Below, piece by piece: positions 1-11,972 of a stretch of DNA of 64,000 nt (the first letter of the stretch is position 1; each line of letters begins with the position of its first letter). The DNA comes from Metridium senile (taxonomy: Eukaryota; Cnidaria; Anthozoa; Actiniaria; Metridiidae): the NCBI GenBank assembly GCA_949775045.1, contig OX459103.1:15798807-15862806 (forward strand), in the 5' to 3' direction. The notes below the pieces were generated by a model. The model did not search any database and was not told the origin of the DNA. It saw nothing but the letters and a program-made list of their open reading frames with translations. The position numbers were made by a program, and so were the translations under genes.

Positions 1-435
1 AAAGATCAGACATAGAATTAATTTACTAGAAAGCGATTTTTGGCGAAAAAAGTCTTTAAGTACTAACGCCAGGATTCGAACCGAGATCTTCTGCTTTGCT
101 GTATCCGCGCCTTAAGCCATTATACTACTGAGGCAACCGTTGGAAAACTTGCAACAAAAACAAGTCTTAATGTCATCAATTGAATGAAATTATTACTAAT
201 TAGAGTTTGGTAAGCCTATTGTTATTATATTCAAAGAGACAAGAAACCGCCGATTATTATGCAACAAAGAGAACAATAATGGGGCAGGCTACTGAATGGT
301 AAATACATTTTCATTGGCTGATAACTAATTAAAGTTTGGTAAGCCTATTGTTATTATATTCAAAAACACAAGAAACCGCCGATTACTGTGCAAGAGATAG
401 AATAATGGGGCAGGGTATTGAATAGTAATTATACT
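1..435 (-). repeat. Inverted copy of the 22.4-23.2 kb composite repeat
   Basis: Read on the minus strand this segment follows the same order as 22395-23230: a hairpin MITE, a stretch with the phrase 'cggcggtttcttgt', a second such stretch, then a tRNA-like block. It lacks the about 400-bp insertion present at 22469-22876, so it shows the uninterrupted state of that locus. The copy runs off the left edge of the window. Confidence 0.8.
61..138 (-). other. tRNA-like sequence (Pol III B box)
   Basis: The minus strand reads GGTTGCCTCAGTAGTATAAT and later GGTTCGAATCC, a perfect B-box/T-loop consensus at tRNA-like spacing. The acceptor ends do not pair and the T-stem has a mismatch, so this is probably a tRNA-derived repeat rather than a functional tRNA gene. 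Two further copies lie at 23101-23180 and 23689-23768, in the same relation to a hairpin MITE. Confidence 0.5.
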
Positions 436-546
436 AGATAATCACTTCGGCACGCAGCATTCGTGGGTATATTGCAGGCAGCTTCGGGCTACGCCCTCAG
501 CTGCCTGCAATATACCCACGAATGCTGCGTGCCTCAGTGATTATCT
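436..546. mobile_element. 111-bp hairpin MITE (copy 1)
   Basis: A near-perfect palindrome with about 47-bp arms starts AGATAATCAC and ends GTGATTATCT. The arms differ at one asymmetric spot (CTTCGG versus CTGAGG), which gives the element an orientation. A full copy in the opposite orientation is at 22273-22394 and a half copy at 23465-23525. Confidence 0.8.
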
Positions 547-822
547 ATTAATTAATACACACTTTCATTGTTTCGAAGTAGTCATTATTTACGAGAATCT
601 TCAAGCTGGGGAGGGTTTTGAATTCAGCAGGGAAGAGTGGGGCTGATGAATTAATTATTCATAGGTCATTATTGTAGTCACTCAATTGGAACCAGAGGTT
701 ATTATTTGGAGCTAGAGGTTATTATTTTGATCCAGATCGAGGTTTGAAAGATACTTTGATAGATATGAAACTTAGACTTAAGACTTAGACTTGAATTTAA
801 AGTAAAGAAAAAATCACATGAC

Positions 823-905
823 ACCATGCAACGAGATTCGAACCCGCAATCTCTGCCTTCGAATTCCTACACCTAACGCTGTATGCTATCTGACCAACCG
901 ATGTC
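823..905 (-). other. Second, unrelated tRNA-like sequence
   Basis: The minus strand has a T-arm-like GGGTTCGAATCTC and an upstream A-box-like TTGGTCAGATAGC. Five T-stem pairs form if two G-U pairs are allowed. No clean acceptor stem is visible, so this is a tRNA-derived SINE head or a tRNA pseudogene. Confidence 0.4.
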
Positions 906-1073
906 AGTTTTGGTTTAAATAAAAACGAAATGTCTTTTTCTTGATACTTGTTACAAAAGACATTGCTAGCATTGGTCCCATGGGACGGACAAGAAAAATA
1001 GGTTAGTTAATGGACCCTTTGGGAATTGTTAGTAAGTGGTTTTCCTTCGCAAACAATGAGAATGTGTATTAAA

Positions 1074-1172
1074 TGGGATAACGGCCTCGCTCCTCGGCTT
1101 ATTGCAAATAATGACCTCGCGCTGCGCGCTCGGTCATTATTTTCAATATGCCTCGGAGCTCATCCATTATCC
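1074..1172. repeat. Imperfect hairpin, MITE-like
   Basis: GGATAACGGCCTCGCTCC at the left and a diverged inverse ending TCCATTATCC at the right enclose a second internal palindrome (AATAATGACCTCGCGC against its complement). The form matches a small foldback element. No target duplication could be assigned. Confidence 0.5.
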
Positions 1173-1803
1173 TATACATAAGTCCTTGGTATGGTTTGAG
1201 TACCCAGTGTATTGTATTTTGATCACTAGAATATTTTTCTTTTGCAATTTGTCACATTTGACTCATTAACTCATTGACACATTGACTCATGACTCATGAC
1301 TCATGACTCATTGACTCATTTGACCCATTCAAACTTCTTTCTCGTTAAGTTCTTTTTGTCCATTCATTTTCTACTTCACGAGTACTATGAGTTTCTTGCA
1401 AAAATGTCACTCCATTGTCTCCGTCGTAATTTTCAATCCAATTCAGTATTTTTTTGTTTTTCTTATATTCCCTTAGGCCGCGGACGTTTAAGGATAGTAA
1501 ATTAAAGCTAAATTGGTGCATTTTAAATTTCTAACTTATAACTTGATTTGAGAAACTGGTAAAAGTGAATAACAACACACGACAAACGAAAAACACAAGA
1601 CAAACGACAAAAAAAAAGATAATAATTATCGCGCATTTTTTGGGGCGATCCTGCTGAAAGGCGACAGCTAGTTGGAACAAATAGCGCACCTTTCTTGTTG
1701 TACTTTGCCGAGCATATATAACTTATTTGCCATATACAATAAATAAATTTAGAGAGCATAATAACCGAAGTAAATTGATATTGAGGTCAAAGTTAAATCA
1801 AAG

Positions 1804-2270
1804 TTAAATAAACAGTTCAGCTCCTACCGGCCATACTTTTCCCCTTATAAGCAGCTTATCTGGCTCTGATCGACTGAAAGCTGCTGGAATGCTGTTTTCT
1901 TTTGCTTTTCTTAGGGTTGGCATTTGCTTTCTTCTTCTTTCTATCTCAAATGGAAGGTCTTGGAACATACTGTAAGGCTTTCCTTTCAAATTATTTCCTT
2001 TGTGTAATATTTCTTCGACGTCTTTGTAACGTAGAAATCTAACAAGGATTGCCGCTCTGGGTTTATTTTCTTGCCGTTTACCGTTGCAATGCACGCGTTG
2101 AATTTCTACCTGATCAGAATTATCATAGTAGAGTTCTTCTCATTAAGAATTTAATGTTTTCTCTTCTAGAATAAGCTTCGAGGTAAAGATCTTTCGTTTT
2201 TAGTTGCTCAATTGATTCTTCGTGTTTTTTTTAAGTGCCCCTTCTAACTCCTCGCTTTTCTCAGTCAAAT
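1804..2270 (-). pseudogene. L1-like LINE ORF1 protein, C-terminal part (broken)
   Basis: The minus-strand reading frames show a coiled-coil-like stretch, then YSRRENIKF, RVHCNGKR, KPRAAILVRFLRYKDVE, MFQDLPFEI and SRSEPDKLLIRG. These are the hallmark order of the RRM and C-terminal domains of L1-clade ORF1 RNA-binding proteins. Frame changes and stops separate the blocks, so it is a dead copy. The N-terminal part continues at 6202 and beyond: a 3.9-kb transposon has split the frame, with CTTTCAAC duplicated at both borders. Downstream LINE ORF2 is not visible. Confidence 0.75.
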
Positions 2271-3970
2271 CTTTCAACCAGGAGGGAGGGGGTGTCTCCA
2301 GGGAAAAGGCGTGTTGAGGGATCACTCAATTGTGACGTCATGACCTTTTACGTCTCGATTCAAAATGTTAACGACTGTTGAGCTCGGCTGTTACAACAAA
2401 AACATTCGATTTTCTTCGCATTGCTAAACATTTTTTTACTAGTTAGAGTTCTTTGATATTTGATAGTATCCAATACTTCACTATAGCTAAATTATTTGAT
2501 CAGATTTGATGGAAATACTGCTTTTCTAGCCAGTTTCGTGATGAACTGTGATGTCGGTCAAGTGCTGTTGATATGCATTTTATTTACAAGTACACGAGCG
2601 TAAAAGCATAATGGATCAGTATTTTTAATCCAGAATAGGAGGTTTATGCAAGCACATGATAATCTTCGGATCTGTAAGGTTTCTGTCCGTTTGGCTTTGT
2701 GGTTGGTCTCATCAATCGATTTGAAGGCTGATCTCACGAACTACAAGGAATCCACTACTCGAGTCGAACAACTGTGGAGGTTAGTAAATGTATTCCCATT
2801 GAAGTTTAGTGCTTAATTGTATTGCTTTTGAACCTTAGCATGAATGTTTATGCTGATTCAATGAGCTAATTGCATTAAATTATTAAAGATCGTATGTATG
2901 TGTATTTTAAAATAGCTATGTAAAAATGCTCTGAGACTATATAATGCACCAGTCAAAATGCCCAACATATCCCTATATGTGTGTGTGTGTGTTTGAACTG
3001 ATATGTTAATTGTTTGTCTTCATAATCAATTATTTTTGTTAGCAGAATTTGATACAGTGCAGTGTACGTGAAGCTTTCTGCTGTCCATTTTTCACATCAA
3101 AGCTTACTGAATTATAATAATACAATTTTATAATAACATAAATAATAATGTATAACATGAAATTCATTATTTCAAAATATGATTGAAAATAAGGATACAA
3201 GATTACATCTTTAGCTTAATGTGAGTGTTAGAATTAAAATTGCTTATAAAATATTTCTTAAAAATGTAAATTAAGTTAAATGATGATATAGTTTAAAATG
3301 TTTTTTTTTTTTTTCAGATTGAATGGCAGGAAAAGATAACACACTATTTCAGTGAATATAATAATTATTTCTTAGTTTACATTGAAGTGTTCCATGCTTG
3401 TCATCTTTGCCTGAGTTGCCGGCAGTCTGCGTAATCAGGGAGAGAAGAAAAAGGAAAAGGAAAAGATCAGTCTTTCCTTTTCTCTTCCCGCAACCCTGCA
3501 GATGCCGGCATTGCAGGCTATTGTCATCTTGTGTTATGCTAATGACTGGATATAAACTTGCAGAAACGGTCAATGTTATCATGTATGAACATACCCGTAA
3601 CTCATATCAGCTGTATGTTAACTCAAAGACCCCAAGCATACTAGAGCAAAAACACTATATGTTATTGTATGTGTAACAGTTTTTATTTTGTGACCAATAG
3701 TCACTGTCCAAGACAAGGACAGTGGTAATGAGGTATGGTTTTCGTTTATATTATTATAATTCTTACCGACAATCAGCCAATAAGTATGTTTGGTCAGGTC
3801 AGTGAAGCATAATAAAGAACACAAAACAAAAATATGGTCACAACCATTTGTCAGGCTCTTTGAAGTGGCTGGATTTCATAACTTGTGCCCATTATTGACT
3901 CTGGTTTAATGATACTGAATAAATATAGTGACGAAATACAAATTATTTCTTAGTAACTATTTTGTTTTTA

Positions 3971-4125
3971 TAGAGCAAAAAAAAAAGTTACTAAGTAACA
4001 GTTTCTATTTAGTGACTATCATTCAACCAGAAATATCAAATAAATTTGATAGTGACTAATAGTAACTACATAATAATTATTAGGAAGTTGCAATTTTATT
4101 TCATGAATATAGTGTTGTTGCTCTA
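3971..4125. mobile_element. TAGAGC MITE (copy 1)
   Basis: A 155-bp element starts TAGAGCAAAA and ends TTGCTCTA. It shares an internal 'tagtgact' phrase and a CATGAAAT subterminal motif with copies near 5018 and 19784. It lies inside the 3.9-kb CAGG element. Confidence 0.5.
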
Positions 4126-5017
4126 TCAAACTTGTTTGCGCCCTACCCCGGCCCTTAACTGCTGTTTGTTTTGCAATGCAACATGATACCAGTTTCCCAT
4201 TCATAACTAAAAAGGTATAACACATGATTATTTTATTGACAGACAATATATTTATGTTTTAACATCAAAATTAAGTAAATTTGCAGTTCTCTTCAATCAA
4301 TGCAGCACAATTTATCAAGACTACTAATTATCATAAGTAGTGTTCTCAACATATTCAACTTGCACAACAATTGATATTTGGGGGATTGTTTTCTTGTTCC
4401 TAGATGCATAAAAATATACTATGAAAATCCATGGAGTGGTTAAAATGTACATATTTGAAAATTTGGCATAACAATTGTTTGTTTGTACCACATGACCAAT
4501 TCAAAGTAAAATGATTGGCCAAATTTCAAACAAGCATTTAACCACTAGAGATTTTTATAGTAGAGAGAGCAATTTAATATCATTTAAATATGTATTTTGA
4601 ATACCAAAGTATCAACCTAAGTTACCAAAGTACCTTAAATAAATAATGAATCTAAATGTCAAAATTGAAAATAAATAGCTATTATAAACCAAAAGGTATT
4701 TTTATTATGAACTCACAATAAATATTAAAAATACAAAGTCACCTTTAGCTCAGATTTATTATTATTTCGAAAGCTGCCTTTGTATTTTTTAAACAGTAAA
4801 AGCCCTCAAAGCATTATAGCTATCTGTCATGCATCAACACAAGCCAGAATACAAACAGCTTCGAAGGAATTCTTGGTGTTATATACATGTCAAGCACAAT
4901 TTCAAAAAGCAATAGTAGTATTTCTATTGGTTTTGTACATGACCTTAATAATACAGTACAGAAACATAGTATAAGTTTAGCATAATTTCAACATGAAATA
5001 TTAAAAAATAAATTAGT

Positions 5018-5525
5018 ATAGAGCAAAGCACTAAAACTATGAAGTAAAAACAAATAAAAAATACAATGTAACTACCTTAACTTACAGTCTCTATTTAGTC
5101 AATGTCATCACAGGTAGCCCAAGCTATGCATTTGTACGTTTTTTAGCAATATGATGAAATATTTAAAATGCAATAAAAATAAACATGTCTACTTGTGTGT
5201 TTTTTTTTCCTTTGCATTCCTGTGAAGTTTCAGGTCATTTCCTTCAATTTTGAGTGATTTATGGCTGTTGTTGCCCACTGAAAAACAGCCATAAACCACT
5301 ATTTGTATTGCATTTTAGATATTTCGTCATATTGCTAAAAAACGTAGAAGTGCATAGCTTGGGCTACCTGTTATGTCATTCAACCAAAACATCAGATACA
5401 AATTAATAAAACAATAAGTCGATCTTTACACTGTCTTTGATAGTGACCATAGTCAATATTAAATAGTGAATGTTATACACAGTCTACAGTAGCAAATTAT
5501 TTGAATATTTCATGGATCAAGTAAT
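5018..5525. mobile_element. TAGAGC MITE (copy 2), interrupted
   Basis: It starts TAGAGCAAAGCACTAAAAC and resumes after the insertion at 5111-5370 with the same internal phrases as the 19784 copy (tcattcaacca, gatagtgacc, a terminal ttcatgg). The right end is approximate. Confidence 0.5.
5111..5370. mobile_element. 260-bp hAT-like MITE
   Basis: Long inverted ends start CAGGTAGCCCAAGCTATGCA and end in the complement. An approximate 8-bp duplication (ATGTCATC and ATGTCATT) flanks it, and it cleanly interrupts another MITE. The related ends of 16462-16659 (CAGGGAGCCCAAGCT) mark the same family. Confidence 0.7.
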
Positions 5526-6201
5526 TTATTAATGGATTAATTTATAATGCTTTATTGATTTCACTTTTTAAAATATATCAACAATTTTAATGTATACAAA
5601 GCAATATTACTGCAGGTTTATGCAATAAGTGTAAGTTACTTGATGCAAATAGTGAGAGACAAACAAAAAAAAATCATAACCTATGAAAATCATGTACAGG
5701 ATAAGTTCTTTACCGTTCAAAAGAGTGAGAAACTACACAAAAATCGATTGATGAGAAGAACCACAGCTCTAATTAAAACCAAAATCGAACTGACTAGAAT
5801 AAAACTTACAATGAATATAACCTCCTATTTTCAAAATGCTCCATAAAGTTTTACCCACGAAATCACTATGATTTCAAACGAAGGTTGGCCATTATTGATT
5901 ACGAACTGCAGCCTTCCCGAGAAGTTGTAACGAAAAAATACAGTCAACTATAAAGGTATTTCAAAATCAGTTGCGCTCAACTAGTAAATATATAAGCAAA
6001 GAACACTCACTGTGTATTAGCTACTTTACAATGTGCTGTTTTACCTCATTTTAACCTCGTTTTCTGAATTTCAAAATGGCTCCCTCGAACTAAACTTACA
6101 AGATTAACTGCCGTATCCATGTGACGTCACAATTGTGTGGTCCATAAACAGAGAAGCTAATTTGAATACAATGGAGTCATCCCCTCCCTCCTGCTTTCAA
6201 C

Positions 6202-6320
6202 TGTGTTGCAGTCTTGTCCATGCCATAAGTTCTTTGGACCTGCTCTCGGTTGACTTAATATTCTTGTCAATGAAATTATATAGCACTCTTTGAGATCGTT
6301 GATGTCTTTGTTCGTTGTAT
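6202..6320 (-). pseudogene. L1-like LINE ORF1, N-terminal part
   Basis: On the minus strand one frame reads VLYNFIDKNIKSTE and then, after a shift, TQLK leading into the transposon border. The next codons, DLTEKSEEL, are on the far side at about 2270. This gives a coiled-coil-type N-terminal region of LINE ORF1 and confirms that 2279-6193 was inserted into it. Confidence 0.55.
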
Positions 6321-6839
6321 ATTGAACATTCGGCAATTTCCATTGGAGTTATATAAGTTCAAAATTACATACATTTACTGCGCGCCCCAGTAGTTCTGCA
6401 CCCTCTACAAGATGGCGGCAATAACCTTGGATCGGTCTATTGTCCTAATTGTCCGTCCACATGTATACACTAAAACGTTTCGAAAACGCTAGTTTCCATA
6501 CTTTTTAACTCGTGGATCCAAGATCCTCGAGTTATTGGGATTGGCCTTTTAAACCGGAAGTGTCATTCACTCACTCACTCACTAGACCGTCAGTGTAAAC
6601 TTTTGAGCCCTAAGATTCTGGTCAGCGTACCGCCGTATATGCATTACATCATCTTTCAGACTTTCAAACAACCACCCTCCTTATTGGGTTTCCTGTGTAA
6701 TGACGTTTACCATCAAGACCACCCCTCCCCAAGTTTGGATTCCCTGAGTAAATACGTCTTGACCTACGCCACCCCACTTGTAACTTACCCCACCATAGGG
6801 GTCACGTTCTAACCTCAGAAAGCTATTCACACCGTATAT

Positions 6840-7643
6840 AGCCTGCGTGGCGGCTCTTGGGGATTGGGGAAGAGAGGGGGAGAGAGGGGGAGGGGAGGCG
6901 GCTCTTGGGGACTGGGGAAGAGAGGGGGAGGGGAGGGGTGGTGGGGAGAAGGAGGGAAGGAAGAGCCTGCCGACAAACCCCACTTATTTGATTCAAACTA
7001 CGTCCACCAGGTGGACGTAGTTTTTGATTGGTTAAGATCGAAGAATCACTCATCACGTCATGGTGCGAGACGCATATTCACAACATGGTGCCATTTTATA
7101 GTGATTAGTCATCTTGAAAACTGTTTAAATACTGTTTTATCTAAGCTAGAAAGCTCTAGTTTTATGTTTTCTTCATAAACAAAAGCAGAAGAAGGCTTTT
7201 GGCGGTTTATATTTTAAAAGACAATTTATATTCAGTTTACTCAGTATCATGATTGAGTGTCAAGCTGAACTTTGAACTATTGTGTTACAAGAATAATCTG
7301 GACTTTCAGTCGCTGGTCTCAGCATTTCGATTTATTTGTAGATGTGCGGGCTCTATTTCCTTTAGATGCACTAAAGAATGTTTAGAGTTCGATCTTGTTT
7401 TACATGGCATTCAGTTGTATTTACAAACTGATCCGCTCGTTCGTTCTATCAAATTTCAACGTCTACTTGATTGGTTGATAATGGCATTTTTGCCTGTTTA
7501 TTGACATTGATGGATACCAGAATTAAACGACTAGTGTTTACTAGTGGGCGTAGAGTCAAAAAAGAGGGGTTTGTCGGCAGGCTCTCCCTTCTTCCCTTTT
7601 CCCTCCCCTTCTCTCCCCAAACCCTAGAGCCGCCACGCAGGCT
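6840..7643. mobile_element. 0.8-kb TIR element, 10-bp TSD, purine-rich arms
   Basis: The ends AGCCTGCGTGGCGGCTCT and its inverse are followed inward by G/A-rich arms and a second inverted block (GAGCCTGCCGACAAACCCC). The flanking ACACCGTATA is repeated at 6829-6838 and 7644-7653. Long arms and a 9-11-bp duplication are Mutator-like. The left arm holds a partial tandem duplication of its GGCGGCTCTTGGGGA unit. No transposase is visible. Confidence 0.65.
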
Positions 7644-8449
7644 ACACCGTATAGCGTACATGTAAACTCAAAATTTATACCCCAAATAATCGCTCTAACT
7701 TCCCATGTGGGACACTTCACTATATCATAATCTCACATAAAAGTTGTCACCAATAATGAGTGCATACCCATTATTAATAACGTAAAAAATGGTGTATCTT
7801 AGTAAAAAGCAAAATTTAAGCAAAATTATTTATATGCCGAGAGGTCACTAAATCAGATATTCCTTCGTGCATGCTTAAAATGATTGAGGAGTGTAACAAT
7901 TCAAGAACAAGACACATAAAAATAACGAAAACGTTTACGTTAAATTTTAAAACGTGCATCCCGACACGGCTTAAAAAGACCTTAAAAACGGCTTATTCGT
8001 TCAAAGCACGAGGTAATGCACCACAGAAAGCGCAAATAACACAGGAAGCCCAAATACCACAGGAAGCCCAAGCAAAAATTCGCCATCTTGGATTTGAAGC
8101 CGAATTTATTTGGATTTCTCGTACTTCTACATTGATTTGCTCTTCCAAATCAGCGTTGACTTTCGGTATATGGTTTGCTCAAGACACTTTACAATTGCTA
8201 GCTGTTATTTTCTAACGTTTTTACCGAAAGACTTTTTCTAAAACATGTCAATCAGACCGCGTTTTAATCGAGCCTTAGAACTCGATCCTTGCGAAGTCCC
8301 AGAAAGCAGATTGATCAGCCAAGTAGATAAAAGCAATGAAATGGAAGCTGGATTATTCCAACACAAACTGCCACCAAAGCAAAGATACAAGTAACTAGAA
8401 TAATTATACGTTTTTTGATAAATATCAATATTTTCAAAACATAATTCAT

Positions 8450-9157
8450 GCCCTGTCCACACGTAGCCGGGTATTTTTGAAAACGGATATTTTTTATCCG
8501 TATTCACAAATATCTGCGTCCACACGTAGCGTATTCGAATCGTATTTGCCCGTCCACACCTATACCCGAATACGCTCCGAAAACGCTAGCCGTCCATACA
8601 GAGCATGCGCACTTTGTGCCCTCTTTGTTTACTACGCTCGCTTCACAATCCAACCGCTTTTTATATAGTAAATATGTCTAAACAGGCGAGTAAATCAAAG
8701 GGAAAAGGGAAGGCTGTATTCTACATATTATTATATTCTTTTAAAGGTCAAAATCGCCGTGGTTTTGCTGGCCGTCGGTTTATGCTCTTTAACGGCGCTG
8801 TTTTAACTCCAGATTAGCAAAATTATCCTTAAATTTGTTTGTCGCCTCCTTGTATAATTAGCTTGAATGTTCAAATAGGCAACTTGCGATTGTATTTAGG
8901 CTATAAAGTTTGAAATTAAACAAGCCCAAGAAGAAGTGAAATGTGAACAGCCTGACGTCATCGTATTCAAAAAGCTCCGTTTTCGTCGTCCACACGTATA
9001 CGATAAACCTTCGCTAAAAAAATCTACAGTCTGGAGAGCGTATTCGAAAACCTCCGTTTTCGGTGACCGAAAACGCCGTTTACGTGTGGACGGAAGGCGT
9101 AAACGGAGAGAAAAAAGCTCCGTTTTTAAAAATACCCGGCTACGTGTGGACGGGGCC
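8450..9157. mobile_element. Non-autonomous DNA transposon, GGCCC-GTCCACACGTA ends
   Basis: The left end CCCTGTCCACACGTAGCCGG and the right end in inverse (CGTGTGGACGGGGCC) enclose several internal copies of GTCCACACGTA and AAAACGGAG phrases. No clear target duplication remains. A degraded relative seems to lie at about 9625-9800. Confidence 0.6.
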
Positions 9158-9189
9158 TTAATCTACATGTACAATAGGCCTTCTCCGGT

Positions 9190-9345
9190 TCATTAGATCG
9201 CTCAGAACGCCTTAATCGCCTAACATCGCCTAGGAATTTAAGAGCTTTTTGCTAAAATTGCCTAACATCGTCTAAGATCGCCTTTGAGTTTACCCTCTTT
9301 TTGCTAAAATCGCCTTAGATCGCCTAAAATTACGGCAATTTTTAT
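9190..9345 (-). repeat. AGGCGAT-phrase dispersed repeat
   Basis: Several copies of ATCGCCTAA/ATCGCCTTAGA separated by 'tttttgctaaaa' occur here. The same phrase in the opposite orientation is at about 51275-51370 and 52040-52175. It is short, internally repetitive and non-coding. Confidence 0.55.
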
Positions 9346-9963
9346 TTAATAATAACCGTACGTTTATTATGAAAGTTCAGAATTACATCAATTTCAAATC
9401 TATCATAATTAAATAAAGTTTTTTTTTCGTTTGAAATCAAGCCTTGTCTTTTCAATATGCTAGCATTCATTTTAATATGAAATTGTGGGATTTTTTTAAT
9501 ATAACCTACAAAGTCAACATTAAAAATGGTGAAAACACTAAGCACGTTCAAAATGCTCTAAAAATGATCCACGAGTTGGCCATAGGTGGCCTTTGATTTA
9601 TTAGTTGGCATAATTTACTGCTCTGACGTCATCGTATTCGAAAAAACCTCTGTCGTTTTCACTGTCCACACTTGTCACATATACGGTTAAACTCTGTTTT
9701 CAAAAATCTCCAGTCTTGACTGCGTATTTGCTAAATTGTCCTGTCCTGTCCACGCGTTGTTGGTCACCTGAAAACGGAGGTTTTCAAATAGCCGGCTCTT
9801 CAAACTGAGTTGGTGAAACATTTGTTCTTTTATCAGTGTATATATGGATGAATATAAACTAAAGTCGAATATGTTGAAATGACTACAAGAAACTTAAAGA
9901 TACTTTTGAAAGGAAATACTAAAACAATCCTAAACGACATATTATCTTTAATAGGTCATTCTG

Positions 9964-10379
9964 TCATCGCTTCGTTACATTCAGCGTTTCACGAATATCT
10001 CGCAAAGCAAATATGCCGATTTTGGTTTCGGTAAACGAAAGACAAGACACTGAAAAATTACTTGATCTTTTTTTCGAAATTCGTCCAATTTCTTCAAACA
10101 TTTTGAGTCTATTTATTTCGTTCCATATTTGTTCCAGTGCTCCATCAATACATTCAATGACCAACAGAGCTATATCAGTACATTCTGTATCCAGGTCATC
10201 TTTCTCTTATCTCAAAAGCTCACGGTACTGAAATTTTGTTCTTTTTCATTAATTTTTCTTCACATAAGATAACAAGATAACATAAAATCCAGTATTTTTA
10301 ACAACATACCTTCACTGTTTTGAATCAATAAGACTGCAATTGCCACAAGGAAGTGCAACACAACACGATTATCTGCCAT
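9964..10379 (-). CDS. Candidate two-exon small secreted protein
   Basis: Exon 1 (10310-10379) starts ATG with an AGCC context and encodes MADNRVVLHFLVAIAVLL..., a convincing signal peptide, ending GAAG before GTATGT. A phase-matching exon 2 (9964-10205) gives about 79 residues with two acidic/hydrophobic helices (TECTDIALLVIECIDG) and a basic tail. The exon 2 acceptor is weak: it follows other AGs and lacks a good pyrimidine tract, while the better acceptor at 10231 leads to a stop. I do not recognise the family. Only the first exon is reasonably supported. Confidence 0.35.
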
Positions 10380-10639
10380 GGCTATACAAAGAAGTGAATG
10401 TGCACAACGTTTTTACTTCATCCAAAGCCTGAAATAATTGATGAGAAGCAGTTGGGTTAGGTATATATAAGTCTATGAGCTGTATACCTCCTACTTCAGC
10501 GAAATCACAATAGCCGGAGAAGGCTCTATGGTTGACGAGCCACAGCATGCACAACAATAATAATGAATATAGAGAAAAGACATTATTAACCAAAGCCGAT
10601 TAAAGTTGCCGTTGTTAATGACACATCACAATGTAGATA

Positions 10640-10920
10640 AATGGAAACTAGCTATAGCGAGTAAACTAGTATAGGCTGCGTCGGTGTTTGATATAAATGG
10701 TAGGTTATAGAATGAAATTTGTAACACCGTAAAAAATAGAAATAGAAACTAGCGAGTAAACTAGTATATTCTGTGTCGATGTTTGATATAAACGATAGGT
10801 AATAGAATGAAATTTGTAACACCGTAAAAAATAGAAATAGAAACTAGCGAGTAAACTAGTATAGGCTGCGTCGGTAGGTAATAGAATGAATTTTTTAGCA
10901 CCGTAAAAAAAAGTTAACTC
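10640..10920. repeat. 94-95-bp tandem repeat, about 2.7 copies
   Basis: Units contain gcgagtaaactagtat, 'ctgcgtcgg' and 'gtaacaccgtaaaaaatag'. The spacing of gcgagtaaac is 94 and 95 bp. A related 'gactgcgtcggtgtgtgat...gtaacacc' phrase occurs at 62346-62390 in the FN3-gene intron. Confidence 0.7.
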
Positions 10921-11324
10921 AACTTAACTCAACTTACTGTCGTTACGTTTCGAGCTTTAGCTTAGCCCTCCGACTAAGGTTACTTATCAAAGGGTTAGGT
11001 ATTTCCGTTCTATAACAATGCAATACTTGATGTGCTTGATTGTTCACGAGTCTGAAAACAAAAAATTATAACCCACGCAAATTCGGTGAAGTATAGCAAA
11101 AAGTAAATGCACATCTCTTCGAATATCAAGAAACAATAAATGTATCAGAACCAGATGTTGTATTAATATTAGAATGAATATTTAAAAATATTTAGCTCAA
11201 TTATCAGATCGAACGAAAAAACGAGATATCTATGTACGCTAAATGTATGCCAAGCGCGAAGCTCATTTTAAAACATGTTATTTTACTAATTAGCATACTA
11301 AAATGTGTTTTGTGAAATCGCTCT

Positions 11325-11480
11325 ATAATAATAATAATAATAAATATTAAACTCTTTATTTAAAAAGGGTGATACGGAATAGTTAAAAAACCTAATATAC
11401 TAGTGGCCCTCTATTTAAAATTATAAAACACATATACATATAAAACCTAGAATAAACTTAGAATTGATAAAACAATTATA
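11325..11480 (-). mobile_element. LINE/SINE 3' tail, minus strand
   Basis: The minus strand reads TTTTTAAATAAAGAGTTTAA followed by an (ATT)n run, the usual form of a non-LTR element 3' end with a microsatellite tail. No coding part is visible upstream. Confidence 0.5.
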
Positions 11481-11624
11481 TACATACAAGAATCATAATA
11501 TAAAACTAATTATTATTAAACTATAAAATGGTGTAATTTATTCTGTTCTTAATTAAAATATTTCCATCAGCTCGTGTACCGTGAGTAGTAAAGTAAACAA
11601 AATGACCACCTTTGAGAATACTTA

Positions 11625-11972
11625 AGGCCGATTTACACAGCACGATTGTTGTGTGCGACTTGTAATATACGACTCAAACGAGCTCTAAGTCTTGCCGTGT
11701 AAATGCCCCTACGACTTTCCTACGACTGACACACGCGACCTACAACTTGTAGTATGATTTTGAACCAAGAATCAAAACCTTACGACTTGTCGTGGGAAAA
11801 TGACGTGATTTGTTCCATATTAGGACTGGAACTGGTATTTCGTCCAATCACTCACGATTTTAGCAATGGCGTGTACGACTAGTCGTGCGTATGTGAATGG
11901 TACCTACTACATGTTGTAGGCAAATCATATACTACAGTCGTACTGTCAAAATCGTATCGTGTAAATCGGCCT
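11625..11972. mobile_element. 348-bp PIF/Harbinger-like MITE
   Basis: Inverted ends AGGCCGATTTACAC...GTGTAAATCGGCCT are flanked by a TTA duplication (11622-11624 and 11973-11975). The interior repeats CGACTTGT and CGTGTAAAT phrases on both strands. A 3-bp TWA target duplication is typical of PIF/Harbinger. Confidence 0.75.

Larger units (their letters stand above)
2279..6193. mobile_element. 3.9-kb TIR element, CAGG ends, 8-bp TSD
   Basis: The left end CAGGAGGGAGGGG matches the right end in inverse (CCCCTCCCTCCTG). The similarity continues through a short subterminal region that carries TGACGTCA-like sites on both sides. The target duplication is CTTTCAAC (2271-2278 and 6194-6201). Joining the flanks restores continuity of an L1-like ORF1, so the borders are well supported. 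CA-starting ends and an 8-bp duplication fit hAT-type elements. No transposase frame is visible inside; the interior is AT-rich with nested MITEs. Confidence 0.75.

Noticed and set aside
61..138. Functional tRNA gene
   Set aside because: Acceptor stem does not pair and the block recurs as part of a repeat; only the B box is perfect.
6681..7178. Overlapping Pro/Ser and Gly/Arg-rich frames
   Set aside because: Shadows of the purine-rich inverted arms of the transposon at 6840-7643.
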